DNA of 11,003 bases from an uncultured Cloacibacillus sp. (GCA_934511335.1 CAKSWL010000056.1:1-11003); one strand, 5' to 3'; shown: positions 1 through 6,410, counted from the stretch's first letter. The notes: generated by a model from the sequence alone, not told the origin. Numbers and translations are program-made.

Positions 1-878
1 TCTATACCCACGGAGAGATGCTGCCGGCGCACGCCTATCCGGAACTCAAGAAATATCCTCACCTCAAGGGCAACTTCGGCACCGCCTGGCAGAACCAGCA
101 GCGGGAATTTGCCGACATCCCCGCCCCGGTCCTCTTCACCACCAACTGCCTGATGCCGGTAAAACCCTCCTACGCCGACCGCGTCTTCACCACCGAGGTC
201 GTCTCCTATCCGGGGCTGGTCCACATCGGAGAAGATAAAGATTTTTCGCCCGTCATCGAGAAGGCGCTCGCGCTCGGCGGCTGGGACGCGGACAAGAGCT
301 TCACGGGCATCAACGGCGGCGAAATGGCGACGACCGGTTTCGGCCACGGCGCGGTGCTTGCCGCGGCGGACAAGATCGTGGCGGCGGTCAAGGCGGGGGA
401 TATCCGGCACTTTTTCCTCGTCGGCGGCTGCGACGGCGCGAAGCCGGGCCGCAACTACTATACGGAATTTGTGAAGCAGTGTCCCCCCGATACCGTCATC
501 CTCACGCTCGCCTGCGGCAAATACCGCTTCAACGACCTAGACCTTGGGACGATCGGCGGTTTTCCGCGCATCATGGACATGGGGCAGTGCAACGACGCCT
601 ACAGCGCCATCCGCGTCGCCGTGGCCCTCGCGGAGGCTTTCAAGTGCGGCGTGAACGACCTGCCGCTCTCGCTGGTCCTCTCCTGGTATGAACAGAAGGC
701 CGTCTGCATCCTGCTGACGCTGCTTTACCTCGGGATAAAGAACATCCGGATAGGCCCCACGCTTCCGGCCTTTGTCTCCCCCAACGTGCTGAACTTCCTC
801 GTCGATCACTACAACATCGCGCCGATCAGCACTCCGGAGGAGGATATGCGGGAGATTTTAGGCAAAACCTCCCGCTGA
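1..878 (+). CDS. hcp: Hydroxylamine reductase / hybrid-cluster protein, C-terminal part (5' end outside window)
   Basis: Hcp is a cytoplasmic iron-sulfur-oxygen cluster enzyme of anaerobes, described as a hydroxylamine reductase and as an NO reductase in nitrosative stress defence. The reading frame is open from the first bases (frame starting at base 3) and reads [10 protein letters not shown], so the gene begins upstream and lacks its N-terminal [Fe-S] cysteine motif only because the window cuts it. Counting from the first visible Met at 18, the hybrid-cluster ligands of the family can be placed: Glu in HGEM, Cys44 (TTNCLMP), Cys138 ([14 protein letters not shown], the persulfide position), Cys166 (LACGKYRFN), Cys191 (GQCNDAYSA), and Glu225/Lys227 (WYEQK). 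All are intact, so the protein should be active. The stop at 876-878 is followed at once by a strong terminator, so hcp is the last gene of its transcript. Confidence 0.96.
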   Translation, partial: YTHGEMLPAHAYPELKKYPHLKGNFGTAWQNQQREFADIPAPVLFTTNCLMPVKPSYADRVFTTEVVSYPGLVHIGEDKDFSPVIEKALALGGWDADKSFTGINGGEMATTGFGHGAVLAAADKIVAAVKAGDIRHFFLVGGCDGAKPGRNYYTEFVKQCPPDTVILTLACGKYRFNDLDLGTIGGFPRIMDMGQCNDAYSAIRVAVALAEAFKCGVNDLPLSLVLSWYEQKAVCILLTLLYLGIKNIRIGPTLPAFVSPNVLNFLVDHYNIAPISTPEEDMREILGKTSR

Positions 879-880
879 TA

Positions 881-933
881 AAAAAAAAAGAGGACGGAAA
901 GGCGCTTCGGCGTTGTTTTCGCCCTCTTTTTTC
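881..933 (+). terminator. Rho-independent terminator after hcp, probably bidirectional
   Basis: An A-rich arm with GAGG (881-893) pairs with CCCTCTTTTTT (922-932). An inner GCGC-TTCG-GCGT tetraloop hairpin lies between them at about 902-912. The T tract on the plus strand ends hcp transcription. Because the left arm is an A tract, the same hairpin could also stop minus-strand transcription coming from the dehydrogenase gene at 1186-2268. Confidence 0.88.
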
Positions 934-1060
934 GATATTCACCGCGATCTTCGTTCTATCTCAATGGGCACGCTGTTCCTGATTTTGGCGCCGGTGTTTC
1001 CTTAAGGGGCGAATTGGCGGTACGCTGGGAGGGCGTTCGCTCCTATCCAAACGCCGTAAA

Positions 1061-1076
1061 TGCGGCGCGCGCCGCA
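1061..1076. repeat. Perfect 16-bp palindrome TGCGGCGCGCGCCGCA
   Basis: The two 8-base halves, TGCGGCGC and GCGCCGCA, are exact reverse complements with no spacer. It sits in the hcp/dehydrogenase intergenic region beside other inverted repeats. It could be part of a dispersed palindromic element or a protein-binding site. GC-rich DNA makes such strings more likely by chance, so only the perfect match is certain. Confidence 0.6.
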
Positions 1077-1108
1077 GGGGGCGGACGCCATTCGCGAAGA
1101 GGCCGCCA

Positions 1109-1176
1109 GGCAAAACTAGGGCCCGCGGCGGAGCTTGTCCTTTTAAGCCCCGCGCAGACCCTCGTTTTGCCTTTTT
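1109..1176. repeat. Nested long hairpin with T-tract on the plus side
   Basis: The outer arms GGCAAAAC (1109-1116) and GTTTTGCC (1164-1171) pair over 8 bp. After a 2x2 mismatch, GGG (1119-1121) pairs with CCC (1159-1161). An inner stem, GCGGAGCTT (1128-1136) with AAGCCCCGC (1145-1153), has one mismatch and an 8-base loop. On the plus strand it is followed by TTTTT (1172-1176), which gives terminator-like form. hcp already has its own terminator 200 bases earlier, however. It lies 10-80 bases past the stop of the minus-strand dehydrogenase gene and may instead protect or end that message, although that side lacks a U tract. Confidence 0.55.
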
Positions 1177-1185
1177 GCTATTGCC

Positions 1186-2268
1186 TTACTTGCTTTTAAC
1201 GTAGAAATTTATCGGCTTTACCATGTAGGCGTTGTCCGGCATATTGTTGGTGGTCACGTAGCCAGGCTCGGCGTCTATCAGGTGCGGCAGGCGGTTGACG
1301 ATCGTGGCGCAGGTCAGTTCGACCGTTGCCGGACGGTTGACGACGATGGTCGTCTCCGGCTCGCCGTAAAGCGTCCATTCGTTTTTGTCGAACTCGTCGG
1401 GCGCGTAGACCTTGCCGACGCACTCCGTCTCCAGCGTGATCCCCTCCGCCGTCTCCGTGGTCACGATCGCCGACATGCCGGTGGCGTCGCCGGCCTTGAC
1501 CGTCATCCCCAGCGTCTGTGAATGCAGATCCTCTTTGTGCGTGCAGGGGACGCAGCGCTGCGTCTGCGAGACTACGGTGAGGCCGAGCCTGTCGCAGAGC
1601 CAGCCGTTCTGATTCCACATGTACGAGGGAATATAATCGCCCTTTTCGACCAGGGCTTTGATCTCTTCCGAGGAGAGGCTGTTGTAATTGCCGATCTCTT
1701 TTTCAAATTCCTCCTGCGTCAGTCCCGCGCCGTGGCCTTTGGCCAGCGCGATGCCGTAATCTTCCACGTTGTAGCTGCTGTACCCGTGTATCTTGGTGAT
1801 CTTTGCGGACGACCCGGCGAGATTCGTCACCAGCGTGCCCCAATAAAGATCAGGGTAGCCGCTGCCGCAAAGCGTGCAGCCATGCTCCTTGGCCAGCGCG
1901 TCAAGTTCTTTGGTGATGTCCGGCGACGAATTCCACGGATAGAGGGCCTCTTCACAGGTGGATATCGCGTTGACTCCGCTGCGGGCGCAGATGGAGAAGG
2001 CCTCTTTCAGTTCCGTCATCGTGCTGCGCGTGGCGATGATGCAGACGTCGGGCTTCGTCTCCTCAAGCACCGCGCCGGCCTCCGACGCGGGGGATATTTT
2101 TACGCCCAGAGGCTCGCCGCCGATGATTTCGCAGACGTCTTTGCCGATGACGGCCGGGTTCATATCGAATGCCGCAACCAGTTCGCCGCCCTTTACCAGC
2201 GCATAACGCATGAGGTATTTGCTCATTTTGCCGCATCCATATTGTGCGACTCTGACTTTACGCTCCAT
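1186..2268 (-). CDS. 2,4-diaminopentanoate dehydrogenase-like NAD(P)-dependent oxidoreductase (DapB-N fold)
   Basis: The 360-residue protein begins with a Rossmann fold (KVRVAQYGCGKMSKYLM, residues 4-20) of the dihydrodipicolinate reductase N-terminal type. A central and C-terminal region resembles the Ord / 2,4-diaminopentanoate dehydrogenase family. In clostridia Ord acts in ornithine fermentation, oxidising 2,4-diaminopentanoate to 2-amino-4-oxopentanoate with release of ammonia. No ornithine aminomutase (OraS/OraE) or thiolase gene lies nearby, so the true substrate may be another amino acid. The start ATG at 2266-2268 is preceded by GGAGGT (2277-2282) at 8 bases. A MerR-class promoter lies just upstream, and the MerR gene on the same strand is the likely activator. 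The family assignment is good; the substrate is inference. Confidence 0.75.
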   Translation of the reverse strand: MERKVRVAQYGCGKMSKYLMRYALVKGGELVAAFDMNPAVIGKDVCEIIGGEPLGVKISPASEAGAVLEETKPDVCIIATRSTMTELKEAFSICARSGVNAISTCEEALYPWNSSPDITKELDALAKEHGCTLCGSGYPDLYWGTLVTNLAGSSAKITKIHGYSSYNVEDYGIALAKGHGAGLTQEEFEKEIGNYNSLSSEEIKALVEKGDYIPSYMWNQNGWLCDRLGLTVVSQTQRCVPCTHKEDLHSQTLGMTVKAGDATGMSAIVTTETAEGITLETECVGKVYAPDEFDKNEWTLYGEPETTIVVNRPATVELTCATIVNRLPHLIDAEPGYVTTNNMPDNAYMVKPINFYVKSK

Positions 2269-2313
2269 TGATAATTACCTCCGTCGAAAAGTATTTGTAA
2301 CTTGGCAGTTTAA

Positions 2314-2344
2314 ATGATAGAGTTTATACCAGCTATAAAGTCAA
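2314..2344 (-). promoter_or_regulatory. MerR-class promoter and operator for the dehydrogenase gene
   Basis: On the minus strand, -35 TTGACT (2344-2339) and -10 TATCAT (2319-2314) are separated by exactly 19 bases, the over-long spacer typical of MerR-activated promoters. Inside the spacer lies the dyad TTTATA-gctgg-TATAAA (2323-2338), which extends outward to ACTTTATA/TATAAACT with one mismatch. The adjacent upstream gene encodes a MerR-family protein. Geometry and neighbourhood together support the site; binding itself is inferred. Confidence 0.72.
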
Positions 2345-2358
2345 GCCTTGATTGAGTA

Positions 2359-3192
2359 TTATTTCACCTGCACAGGTATCTGTATTTTATAAAACATTTT
2401 ACGGCTCACGGTGTCAAAGACAGGGAAATCGACGATCACTTCGCAGATATAATCGCCGGCGAGCTCAAAGCCGCGTTCCTTAATCTCCGCCAGCAGGCGG
2501 CGTGCGTTTTTCGCCTCGTTGAGGCAGTCGTCGGAACAGAGACAACAGTAGAGGCCGCCCGGCAGCGGCTCGCATTTTTTGTCCATTTCCCCGTCTGCGA
2601 AGAGAAAGACCTCGTTTGCGTAGAAATTGCCGGACATCAGCCGTTCGCGCCGCATGATCGTCCCCACGTTGCAGAAGTAGGTTATCGGCAGGTCGCTAGA
2701 TATCAGGTCTTCTTTGAGTTCGCGAAGCATGAATTCATAGCCAGCGCCGTCCGTTTCAAAAAAATTTCGCTGCGAAGGGTAAGAGTAGATGCGGCGCTCG
2801 GGAATATACTCAATAAAAATGACGTCGTTTTTGGGCAGAGCCTCATAGCGCCTGTAGTTGTCCAGCGTGCGCGCGATCGCCCGTTTGCTGCGCTCCAGCG
2901 CCGCTATCTGCCCGTCGATGTCCGCGCTTTGTCTGGCGAGCATCTCTAAGATGGCCGACGTATCGCCGCGGTCCAAACACTCTTTGACCTCTTTGAGCGT
3001 CATCCCGTAGGATTTCATATACTGGATCATGTCGAGCCGCGCCGACTGCATGATATGGTAATAACGGTAGCCGCTTCGCCCGTCGGTCATGTGCGGCCTC
3101 AGCAGCCCCTTGCGTGCGTAAAGCCGCAGCGTTTGCTCCGAGATATGGTTGAGCTTCGCCATCTGTCCGATAGAGAGCCGCTGGAAATCCAT
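2359..3192 (-). CDS. MerR-family transcriptional regulator, BmrR-like with effector-binding domain
   Basis: The 277-residue protein has an N-terminal winged helix-turn-helix of the MerR class. The recognition region is LSIGQMAKLNHISEQTLRLY (residues 6-25) and the wing is GYRYY (41-45). A dimerisation helix follows (about 78-117), then a C-terminal domain (about 125-277) resembling the GyrI/BmrR-type ligand-binding fold. Such proteins twist over-long promoters to activate them when a ligand binds. The ligand is unknown. A cysteine cluster (Cys207, 216, 217, 219, 223) sits in this domain. The start at 3190-3192 has GAGGTG seven bases upstream. The next gene on this strand, the dehydrogenase, lies 90 bases downstream behind a MerR-type promoter and is the probable target. 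Confidence 0.9.
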   Translation of the reverse strand: MDFQRLSIGQMAKLNHISEQTLRLYARKGLLRPHMTDGRSGYRYYHIMQSARLDMIQYMKSYGMTLKEVKECLDRGDTSAILEMLARQSADIDGQIAALERSKRAIARTLDNYRRYEALPKNDVIFIEYIPERRIYSYPSQRNFFETDGAGYEFMLRELKEDLISSDLPITYFCNVGTIMRRERLMSGNFYANEVFLFADGEMDKKCEPLPGGLYCCLCSDDCLNEAKNARRLLAEIKERGFELAGDYICEVIVDFPVFDTVSRKMFYKIQIPVQVK

Positions 3193-3209
3193 CGCCGATC
3201 ACCTCACAG

Positions 3210-3230
3210 ACATTATACATTATATAATGT
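3210..3230 (-). promoter_or_regulatory. Promoter region of the MerR gene with ACATTAT repeats
   Basis: The plus strand holds ACATTAT twice in tandem (3210-3216, 3217-3223) followed by its inverse ATAATGT (3224-3230), which makes a perfect 14-bp palindrome at 3217-3230. On the minus strand this contains two TATAAT boxes (3217-3212 and 3224-3219), 20 to 32 bases before the MerR start codon. No good -35 hexamer is visible at normal spacing. The palindrome is a candidate autoregulatory site. Confidence 0.5.
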
Positions 3231-3359
3231 TTTATGGCGTTTTTTGCACACGGTGCAGCGGTTCCGCAAAGAGCCTCCCGCCGCAGCCGGCCGCGCCCGC
3301 TCCCACGGCCGTCCGGCAATTTACGCGCGGCGCGTAGAGGCGGGCGTTCAGGTTTTCGG

Positions 3360-3932
3360 CTATACCATAGAAAGAAAATACCGGTGGACGCGCTCGTCAT
3401 CCGTGATCTCCGGATGGAAGGCCGTGGCGAGCATGTTTTTCTCCCGCGCCGCCGTTATCCGCCCGCCGCAGCGCGCGAGCACCTTTACGCCGCCGCCTGC
3501 GGCCGAGATATACGGCGCGCGGATGAAGGGCATTTCAATATCTTTCTGCCCCGCGAATTCGCCGTGCGCGACGAAGCTGGAGAGCTGGCGGCCGTAGCCG
3601 TTGCGGCGCACGGCGATATCCATGACCGCGAAATGACGGCGTTCGTCGTTTTCTATCTCCTTCGCGAGCAGGATCATCCCCGCGCAGGTGCCGTAGACGG
3701 GCAGTCCGTCCGCGATCATCTCTTTCATCGGCGTGAAGAGGCCGAGTTCGCGCAGCAGCCGGCCCTGCGCCGTACTTTCGCCTCCCGGCAGTATCAGCGC
3801 GTCCAGCCCTTCTAAGTGGGCGCGCCGGCGGATCTCAACGGGCTCCGCGCCGATGTGCGCGAGCATCGCGCAGTGTTCGGCGAAGGCCCCCTGCACCGCG
3901 CAGACTCCGACTCGAGGAATCCTTTTCTTCAT
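3360..3932 (-). CDS. pdxT: Pyridoxal 5'-phosphate synthase glutaminase subunit PdxT
   Basis: PdxT is the class I glutamine amidotransferase that supplies ammonia to PdxS for PLP synthesis in the cytoplasm. At 190 residues it is of usual length. It shows the GGEST glutamine-binding loop (residues 50-54), the nucleophile Cys83 in GTCAGM, and the His173/Glu175 pair in AFHPEIT, so the catalytic triad is complete. The start ATG (3930-3932) overlaps the pdxS stop as ATGA, so the two subunits are translationally coupled in one operon, pdxS-pdxT. Downstream, toward the MerR gene, GC-rich inverted repeats occur but no clear U-tailed terminator. Confidence 0.97.
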   Translation of the reverse strand: MKKRIPRVGVCAVQGAFAEHCAMLAHIGAEPVEIRRRAHLEGLDALILPGGESTAQGRLLRELGLFTPMKEMIADGLPVYGTCAGMILLAKEIENDERRHFAVMDIAVRRNGYGRQLSSFVAHGEFAGQKDIEMPFIRAPYISAAGGGVKVLARCGGRITAAREKNMLATAFHPEITDDERVHRYFLSMV

Positions 3933-4807
3933 TTTCCGCGCTCGGCCATCAGCACGGCGATTTCGCTTTCGTTGATGCCGACCATCGCGCCGCCGAGGTC
4001 CTCGGATATTTCGGCGAGTATCTTGGGGTCGTTATAGTTGGTGACGGCGCGGACGATCGCCGCGGCCCGCTTCTCCGGATTGCCCGACTTGAAGATGCCG
4101 CTGCCGACGAATACGCCCTCCGCGCCGAGCAGCATCATCAGCGCCGCGTCGGCGGGAGTGGCCACGCCGCCCGCCGCGAAGTTGACCACCGGCAGCCGGC
4201 CGTTCTCATGCACCTCGCGCAGCAGCGCATAGGGGACCCGCAGTTCCTTCGCCGCCTCGAAGAGTTCGTCTCCGCGCATGGAGACGACGCGCGCGATCTC
4301 CGCCTGCATCGCGCGCATGTGGCGTACCGCCTGCACCACGTCGCCGGTCCCCGGCTCGCCCTTCGTGCGGATCATCGTCGCCCCCTCTTCGATGCGGCGC
4401 AGCGCCTCGGAGAGGTCCCGCGCGCCGCAGACGAAGGGGACGCGGAAGGCGGTCTTGTCGATGTGGTAGACGTCGTCTGCGGGGCTTAGGACCTCGCTTT
4501 CGTCGATGTAGTCGATCTCTATCGCCTCAAGGATGCGCGCCTCGGCGATGTGGCCGATGCGGCACTTAGCCATCACCGGGATGCTGACGGCCTCCTGGAT
4601 GCCCTTGATCATCTTCGGGTCGCTCATGCGCGAGACGCCGCCTGCCGCGCGAATGTCGGCGGGGATGCGCTCCAGCGCCATTACCGCGCAGGCTCCAGCG
4701 CCTTCTGCGATCTTCGCCTGTTCCGGCGTCGTCACGTCCATGATCACGCCGCCCTTGAGCATCTTCGCAAGATCGCGGTTCAGCTTTATCTGCTCTCTAT
4801 CTTCCAT
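3929..4807 (-). CDS. pdxS: Pyridoxal 5'-phosphate synthase lyase subunit PdxS
   Basis: PdxS builds PLP from ribose 5-phosphate, glyceraldehyde 3-phosphate and ammonia delivered by PdxT, in a 12+12 complex. The 292-residue protein starting at [10 protein letters not shown] aligns without gaps to family numbering. Asp24 (VIMD), the catalytic Lys81 (MAKCRIGH) and the second Lys149 (RTKGEPGTG) are all present. The frame stays open upstream to an ATG at 4877-4879, but that extension is not family-like and overlaps the promoter. The start at 4805-4807 has AGGAGG eight bases before it and gives the normal length. It forms an operon with pdxT, and divergent pdxR lies 124 bases away. Confidence 0.97.
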   Translation of the reverse strand: MEDREQIKLNRDLAKMLKGGVIMDVTTPEQAKIAEGAGACAVMALERIPADIRAAGGVSRMSDPKMIKGIQEAVSIPVMAKCRIGHIAEARILEAIEIDYIDESEVLSPADDVYHIDKTAFRVPFVCGARDLSEALRRIEEGATMIRTKGEPGTGDVVQAVRHMRAMQAEIARVVSMRGDELFEAAKELRVPYALLREVHENGRLPVVNFAAGGVATPADAALMMLLGAEGVFVGSGIFKSGNPEKRAAAIVRAVTNYNDPKILAEISEDLGGAMVGINESEIAVLMAERGK

Positions 4808-4815
4808 TCTTTCTT

Positions 4816-4821
4816 CCTCCT
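4816..4821 (-). promoter_or_regulatory. Ribosome binding site that fixes the pdxS start
   Basis: The plus-strand bases CCTCCT read AGGAGG on the minus strand, eight bases before the ATG at 4807-4805. No comparable site precedes the alternative upstream ATG at 4879, which lies inside the promoter region. This supports the shorter PdxS protein. Confidence 0.85.
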
Positions 4822-4858
4822 GAATCATTTGCGGTAATTTCACAGCTGTGTGAGGGTA

Positions 4859-4887
4859 TTTATAGTTTATAATTGTCATTGTTTCAA
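4859..4887 (-). promoter_or_regulatory. pdxST promoter
   Basis: On the minus strand, -35 TTGAAA (4887-4882) and -10 TATAAA (4864-4859) are separated by 17 bases, a good sigma-70-type match. The -35 overlaps the dyad CATTGtttCAATG and faces the pdxR promoter, so one bound regulator could affect both directions. A perfect palindrome, CACAGCTGTG (4841-4850), lies in the expected pdxS leader. Confidence 0.72.
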
Positions 4888-4902
4888 TGGATAGATTCTA
4901 TT
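4873..4902 (+). promoter_or_regulatory. pdxR promoter (candidate)
   Basis: TTGTCA (4873-4878) and TCTATT (4897-4902) are separated by 18 bases on the plus strand, with 29 bases from the -10 to the ATG at 4932. The -10 matches consensus at four of six positions, so the call is moderate. It overlaps the pdxST promoter, as is common where MocR/PdxR proteins control their own gene and pdxST. Confidence 0.5.
4877..4889. promoter_or_regulatory. Candidate PdxR operator dyad CATTGtttCAATG
   Basis: This perfect 5-bp inverted repeat with a 3-base centre covers the -35 of pdxST and touches the -35 of pdxR. A second inverted pair, TTGTCATT (4873-4880) and AATGACA (4911-4917), brackets the pdxR promoter. 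Direct TTTATA repeats (4859-4864, 4866-4871) overlap the pdxST -10. MocR regulators often bind repeated motifs in such divergent regions; which of these is the operator is not decided by sequence alone. Confidence 0.45.
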
Positions 4903-4931
4903 TATTTTTTAATGACAGATGAGGTGGAACG

Positions 4932-6266
4932 ATGATTTTTGATTTTATACGCGTCGGCAGGGGCGGCGGGGCGCTTTGGCGGCAGATATATGAGCAGCTC
5001 GCGGCGGCGGCCGACGGCGGGATGATCGCGCCGGTCACGAGGCTTCCCTCGATACGTGAGCTTGCGGAGGGGCTTTCGGTGAGCCGTTCACCTGTCGAGA
5101 ACGCCTATGCGCGGCTCCAGCTCGACGGCTATATCATAAGCCGTCCGAAGAGCGGATTTTTTATCGCGCCGCGCAGGGCTGGAAACGGCGCAAGAAGCGG
5201 TGTGCCGCCGCGGGGCGCCGCCCCGCCGGCAAGGTACGACCTCAGCGCCGGCAGAATCGATGCGAAGTGCGCGGATATTTCGGCGTGGCGCCGCTGTCTG
5301 CGCGCCGCGCTGAAACGCGAGGACGAAATCACTTCGCGCGGCGATCCCCGCGGCGAGGCGGAGCTGCGCGTGCAGCTCGCCGCTTATGCCTATCGCGCAC
5401 GCGGTGTAAAGTGCCGCGCGGAGGATATCGTCACCTCCTCCGGCACGCAGCAGCTGCTTTCGCTGCTCTGCCGCGCCCTGGGGAAAAAGGGGCGTGCGGT
5501 GCTTGAAAGCCCAGGCTTCGAGCAGGGGGAACGGGTGCTGCGCGATTATGGTTGGGATGTTTCGATCGTCGAGGAGTCCGCGGAAACGGCAGAGAGGCTA
5601 GCCGGCGCGGATGTTTTTATGGAGATCGCCTCAAAGCGCCCGCGGCGCTCCTTCGCCCAGCGCACCAGGCGCAGAGGCGCGCTGGCGGAATGGGCGCGCG
5701 AAAAGGGACGCTTCATAATTGAGGACGACTACAACGGCGAACTGTGCTACCTTGCGCGTCCCATCCCTGCGATGCAGCCGCTTGCGCCCGACAATGTCGT
5801 CTATATCGGCAGCTTTTCCCAGCTGCTGCTGCCCTCCGTGCGCGTCGCCTACATGGCGCTGCCCGCGCGGCTGGCGGAGAGCTGCGCGGCGGCGGCCCGT
5901 TTTTACGACCCGACGTCGAGCAAGATAGAGCAGCTTTCACTGGCCGGATATATCCGCGACGGGTATCTTGAACGCCACCTGCGGCGCTGCCGAAAGGCGT
6001 ATCTGCGCAAAAGCCGCCTGTTTGCAGAGGCGCTGGACCGCGCGTTCGGGGATTTTCCCGCGCGGCGGCTGCTTGAGACGTCGACCTGTTTTGCGCTGGC
6101 GGCCGGAAGCGGCGCGGAGCGGATGCGGGAGGCCGCTCTTCGCGAGGGCGTTAAGGTCGATCTTGAGGGAAATGATATCCTGCTGTCTTTCGCCGGCATA
6201 GCCGAGGAAGATATCGGCGGCGCGGCCGCGGCGCTGCGGCGCGCCTGGCACCGCTGCCGGCAATAG
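4932..6266 (+). CDS. pdxR: MocR-family (GntR/aminotransferase-like) regulator PdxR lacking the PLP lysine
   Basis: The 444-residue protein has an N-terminal GntR winged helix (about residues 12-78; LPSIRELAEGLSVSRSPVENAY, wing GYIISRPKSGFF). A short linker (80-102) joins it to a fold-type-I aminotransferase-like domain (about 103-440) with IVTSSGTQQLL, the PLP-region IIEDDYNGEL (262-271) and YIGSFSQLLLPSVRVAYM. MocR proteins that sense PLP form a Schiff base with a Lys in GSFSK. Here that position is Gln297 (codon CAG, 5820-5822), while Arg304 of the same motif is kept. Divergence from pdxST makes PdxR the best name. In the family it activates pdxST and represses itself. The start ATG follows GAGGTGG at 4921-4927. 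How it senses B6 status without the Lys is unclear. Confidence 0.85.
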   Translation: MIFDFIRVGRGGGALWRQIYEQLAAAADGGMIAPVTRLPSIRELAEGLSVSRSPVENAYARLQLDGYIISRPKSGFFIAPRRAGNGARSGVPPRGAAPPARYDLSAGRIDAKCADISAWRRCLRAALKREDEITSRGDPRGEAELRVQLAAYAYRARGVKCRAEDIVTSSGTQQLLSLLCRALGKKGRAVLESPGFEQGERVLRDYGWDVSIVEESAETAERLAGADVFMEIASKRPRRSFAQRTRRRGALAEWAREKGRFIIEDDYNGELCYLARPIPAMQPLAPDNVVYIGSFSQLLLPSVRVAYMALPARLAESCAAAARFYDPTSSKIEQLSLAGYIRDGYLERHLRRCRKAYLRKSRLFAEALDRAFGDFPARRLLETSTCFALAAGSGAERMREAALREGVKVDLEGNDILLSFAGIAEEDIGGAAAALRRAWHRCRQ

Positions 6267-6287
6267 GCTGCTTTGGCGCGTCGCAAG

Positions 6288-6347
6288 AGCCGCGGCGGCA
6301 GTCACGGCTGCGTATCGCCGGCTCCGCTCAAAGGCGCTCCCGCGGCT
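6288..6347. repeat. Long inverted repeat after pdxR, possible terminator
   Basis: The arms AGCCGCGG (6288-6295) and CCGCGGCT (6340-6347) pair perfectly around a 44-base GC-rich interior, which itself holds a small GCAG/CTGC hairpin. TATTTT follows at 6351-6356, so on the plus strand it may end pdxR transcription just before the ZIP promoter. The form recalls the nested hairpin at 1109-1171, but the arm sequences differ. Confidence 0.45.
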
Positions 6348-6360
6348 GAATATTTTGGTG

Positions 6361-6366
6361 TATAAT
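6361..6366 (+). promoter_or_regulatory. -10 box (TATAAT) of the ZIP transporter gene
   Basis: This consensus TATAAT lies 44 bases before the ATG. No recognisable -35 hexamer occurs 16-18 bases upstream (the region reads as GC-rich DNA), so the promoter may need an activator or have a weak -35. Confidence 0.5.
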
Positions 6367-6410
6367 GAAATGGTAAAAAATGAAATAGTTTTACTTTAGG
6401 AGGTATATAG

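Larger units (their letters stand above)
934..1185. other. Non-coding intergenic region dense in inverted repeats
   Basis: This gap lies between two converging genes, hcp (plus) and the dehydrogenase (minus). No reading frame in it resembles a known protein, and the single short open frame through it is rich in Arg, Gly and Ala, as expected of translated GC-rich non-coding DNA. It contains, in order, GGCGTT/AACGCC (1032-1037/1050-1055), a perfect 16-bp palindrome (1061-1076), GGCGG/CCGCC (1080-1084/1103-1107) around the palindrome TTCGCGAA (1091-1098), and a nested hairpin at 1109-1171. That density suggests a REP/BIME-like or other structured repeat. Copy number elsewhere in the genome cannot be judged from here. 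Confidence 0.5.

Noticed and set aside
1014..1199. 61-residue open frame between hcp and the dehydrogenase
   Set aside because: No ribosome binding site, composition like translated GC-rich non-coding DNA, and it runs across the nested hairpin and into the converging gene.
1522..2271. 249-residue open frame antisense to the dehydrogenase
   Set aside because: Shadow frame in high-GC DNA. The opposite strand carries a recognisable Rossmann protein with a ribosome binding site and promoter.
3286..3336. Terminator after pdxT
   Set aside because: GCCGG/CCGGC (3286-3290/3313-3317) and TACGCGC/GCGCGTA (3322-3328/3330-3336) can fold, but no U tract follows on the minus strand, so I do not call a terminator.
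4808..4879. N-terminal extension of PdxS to an ATG at 4877-4879
   Set aside because: The added 24 residues are not family-like, cover the promoter and leader, and lack a ribosome binding site. The internal ATG at 4807 has AGGAGG and gives exact family numbering of Lys81 and Lys149.
5620..5700. Possible frameshift in pdxR, since another frame reads RPAHQ near 5670 as in the MocR PSHQ motif
   Set aside because: Spacing from PAHQ to the following EWA motif would be about ten residues short, and the annotated frame continues unbroken into RRRGALAEWA and EDDYNGEL. A coincidence is more likely than two compensating frameshifts.
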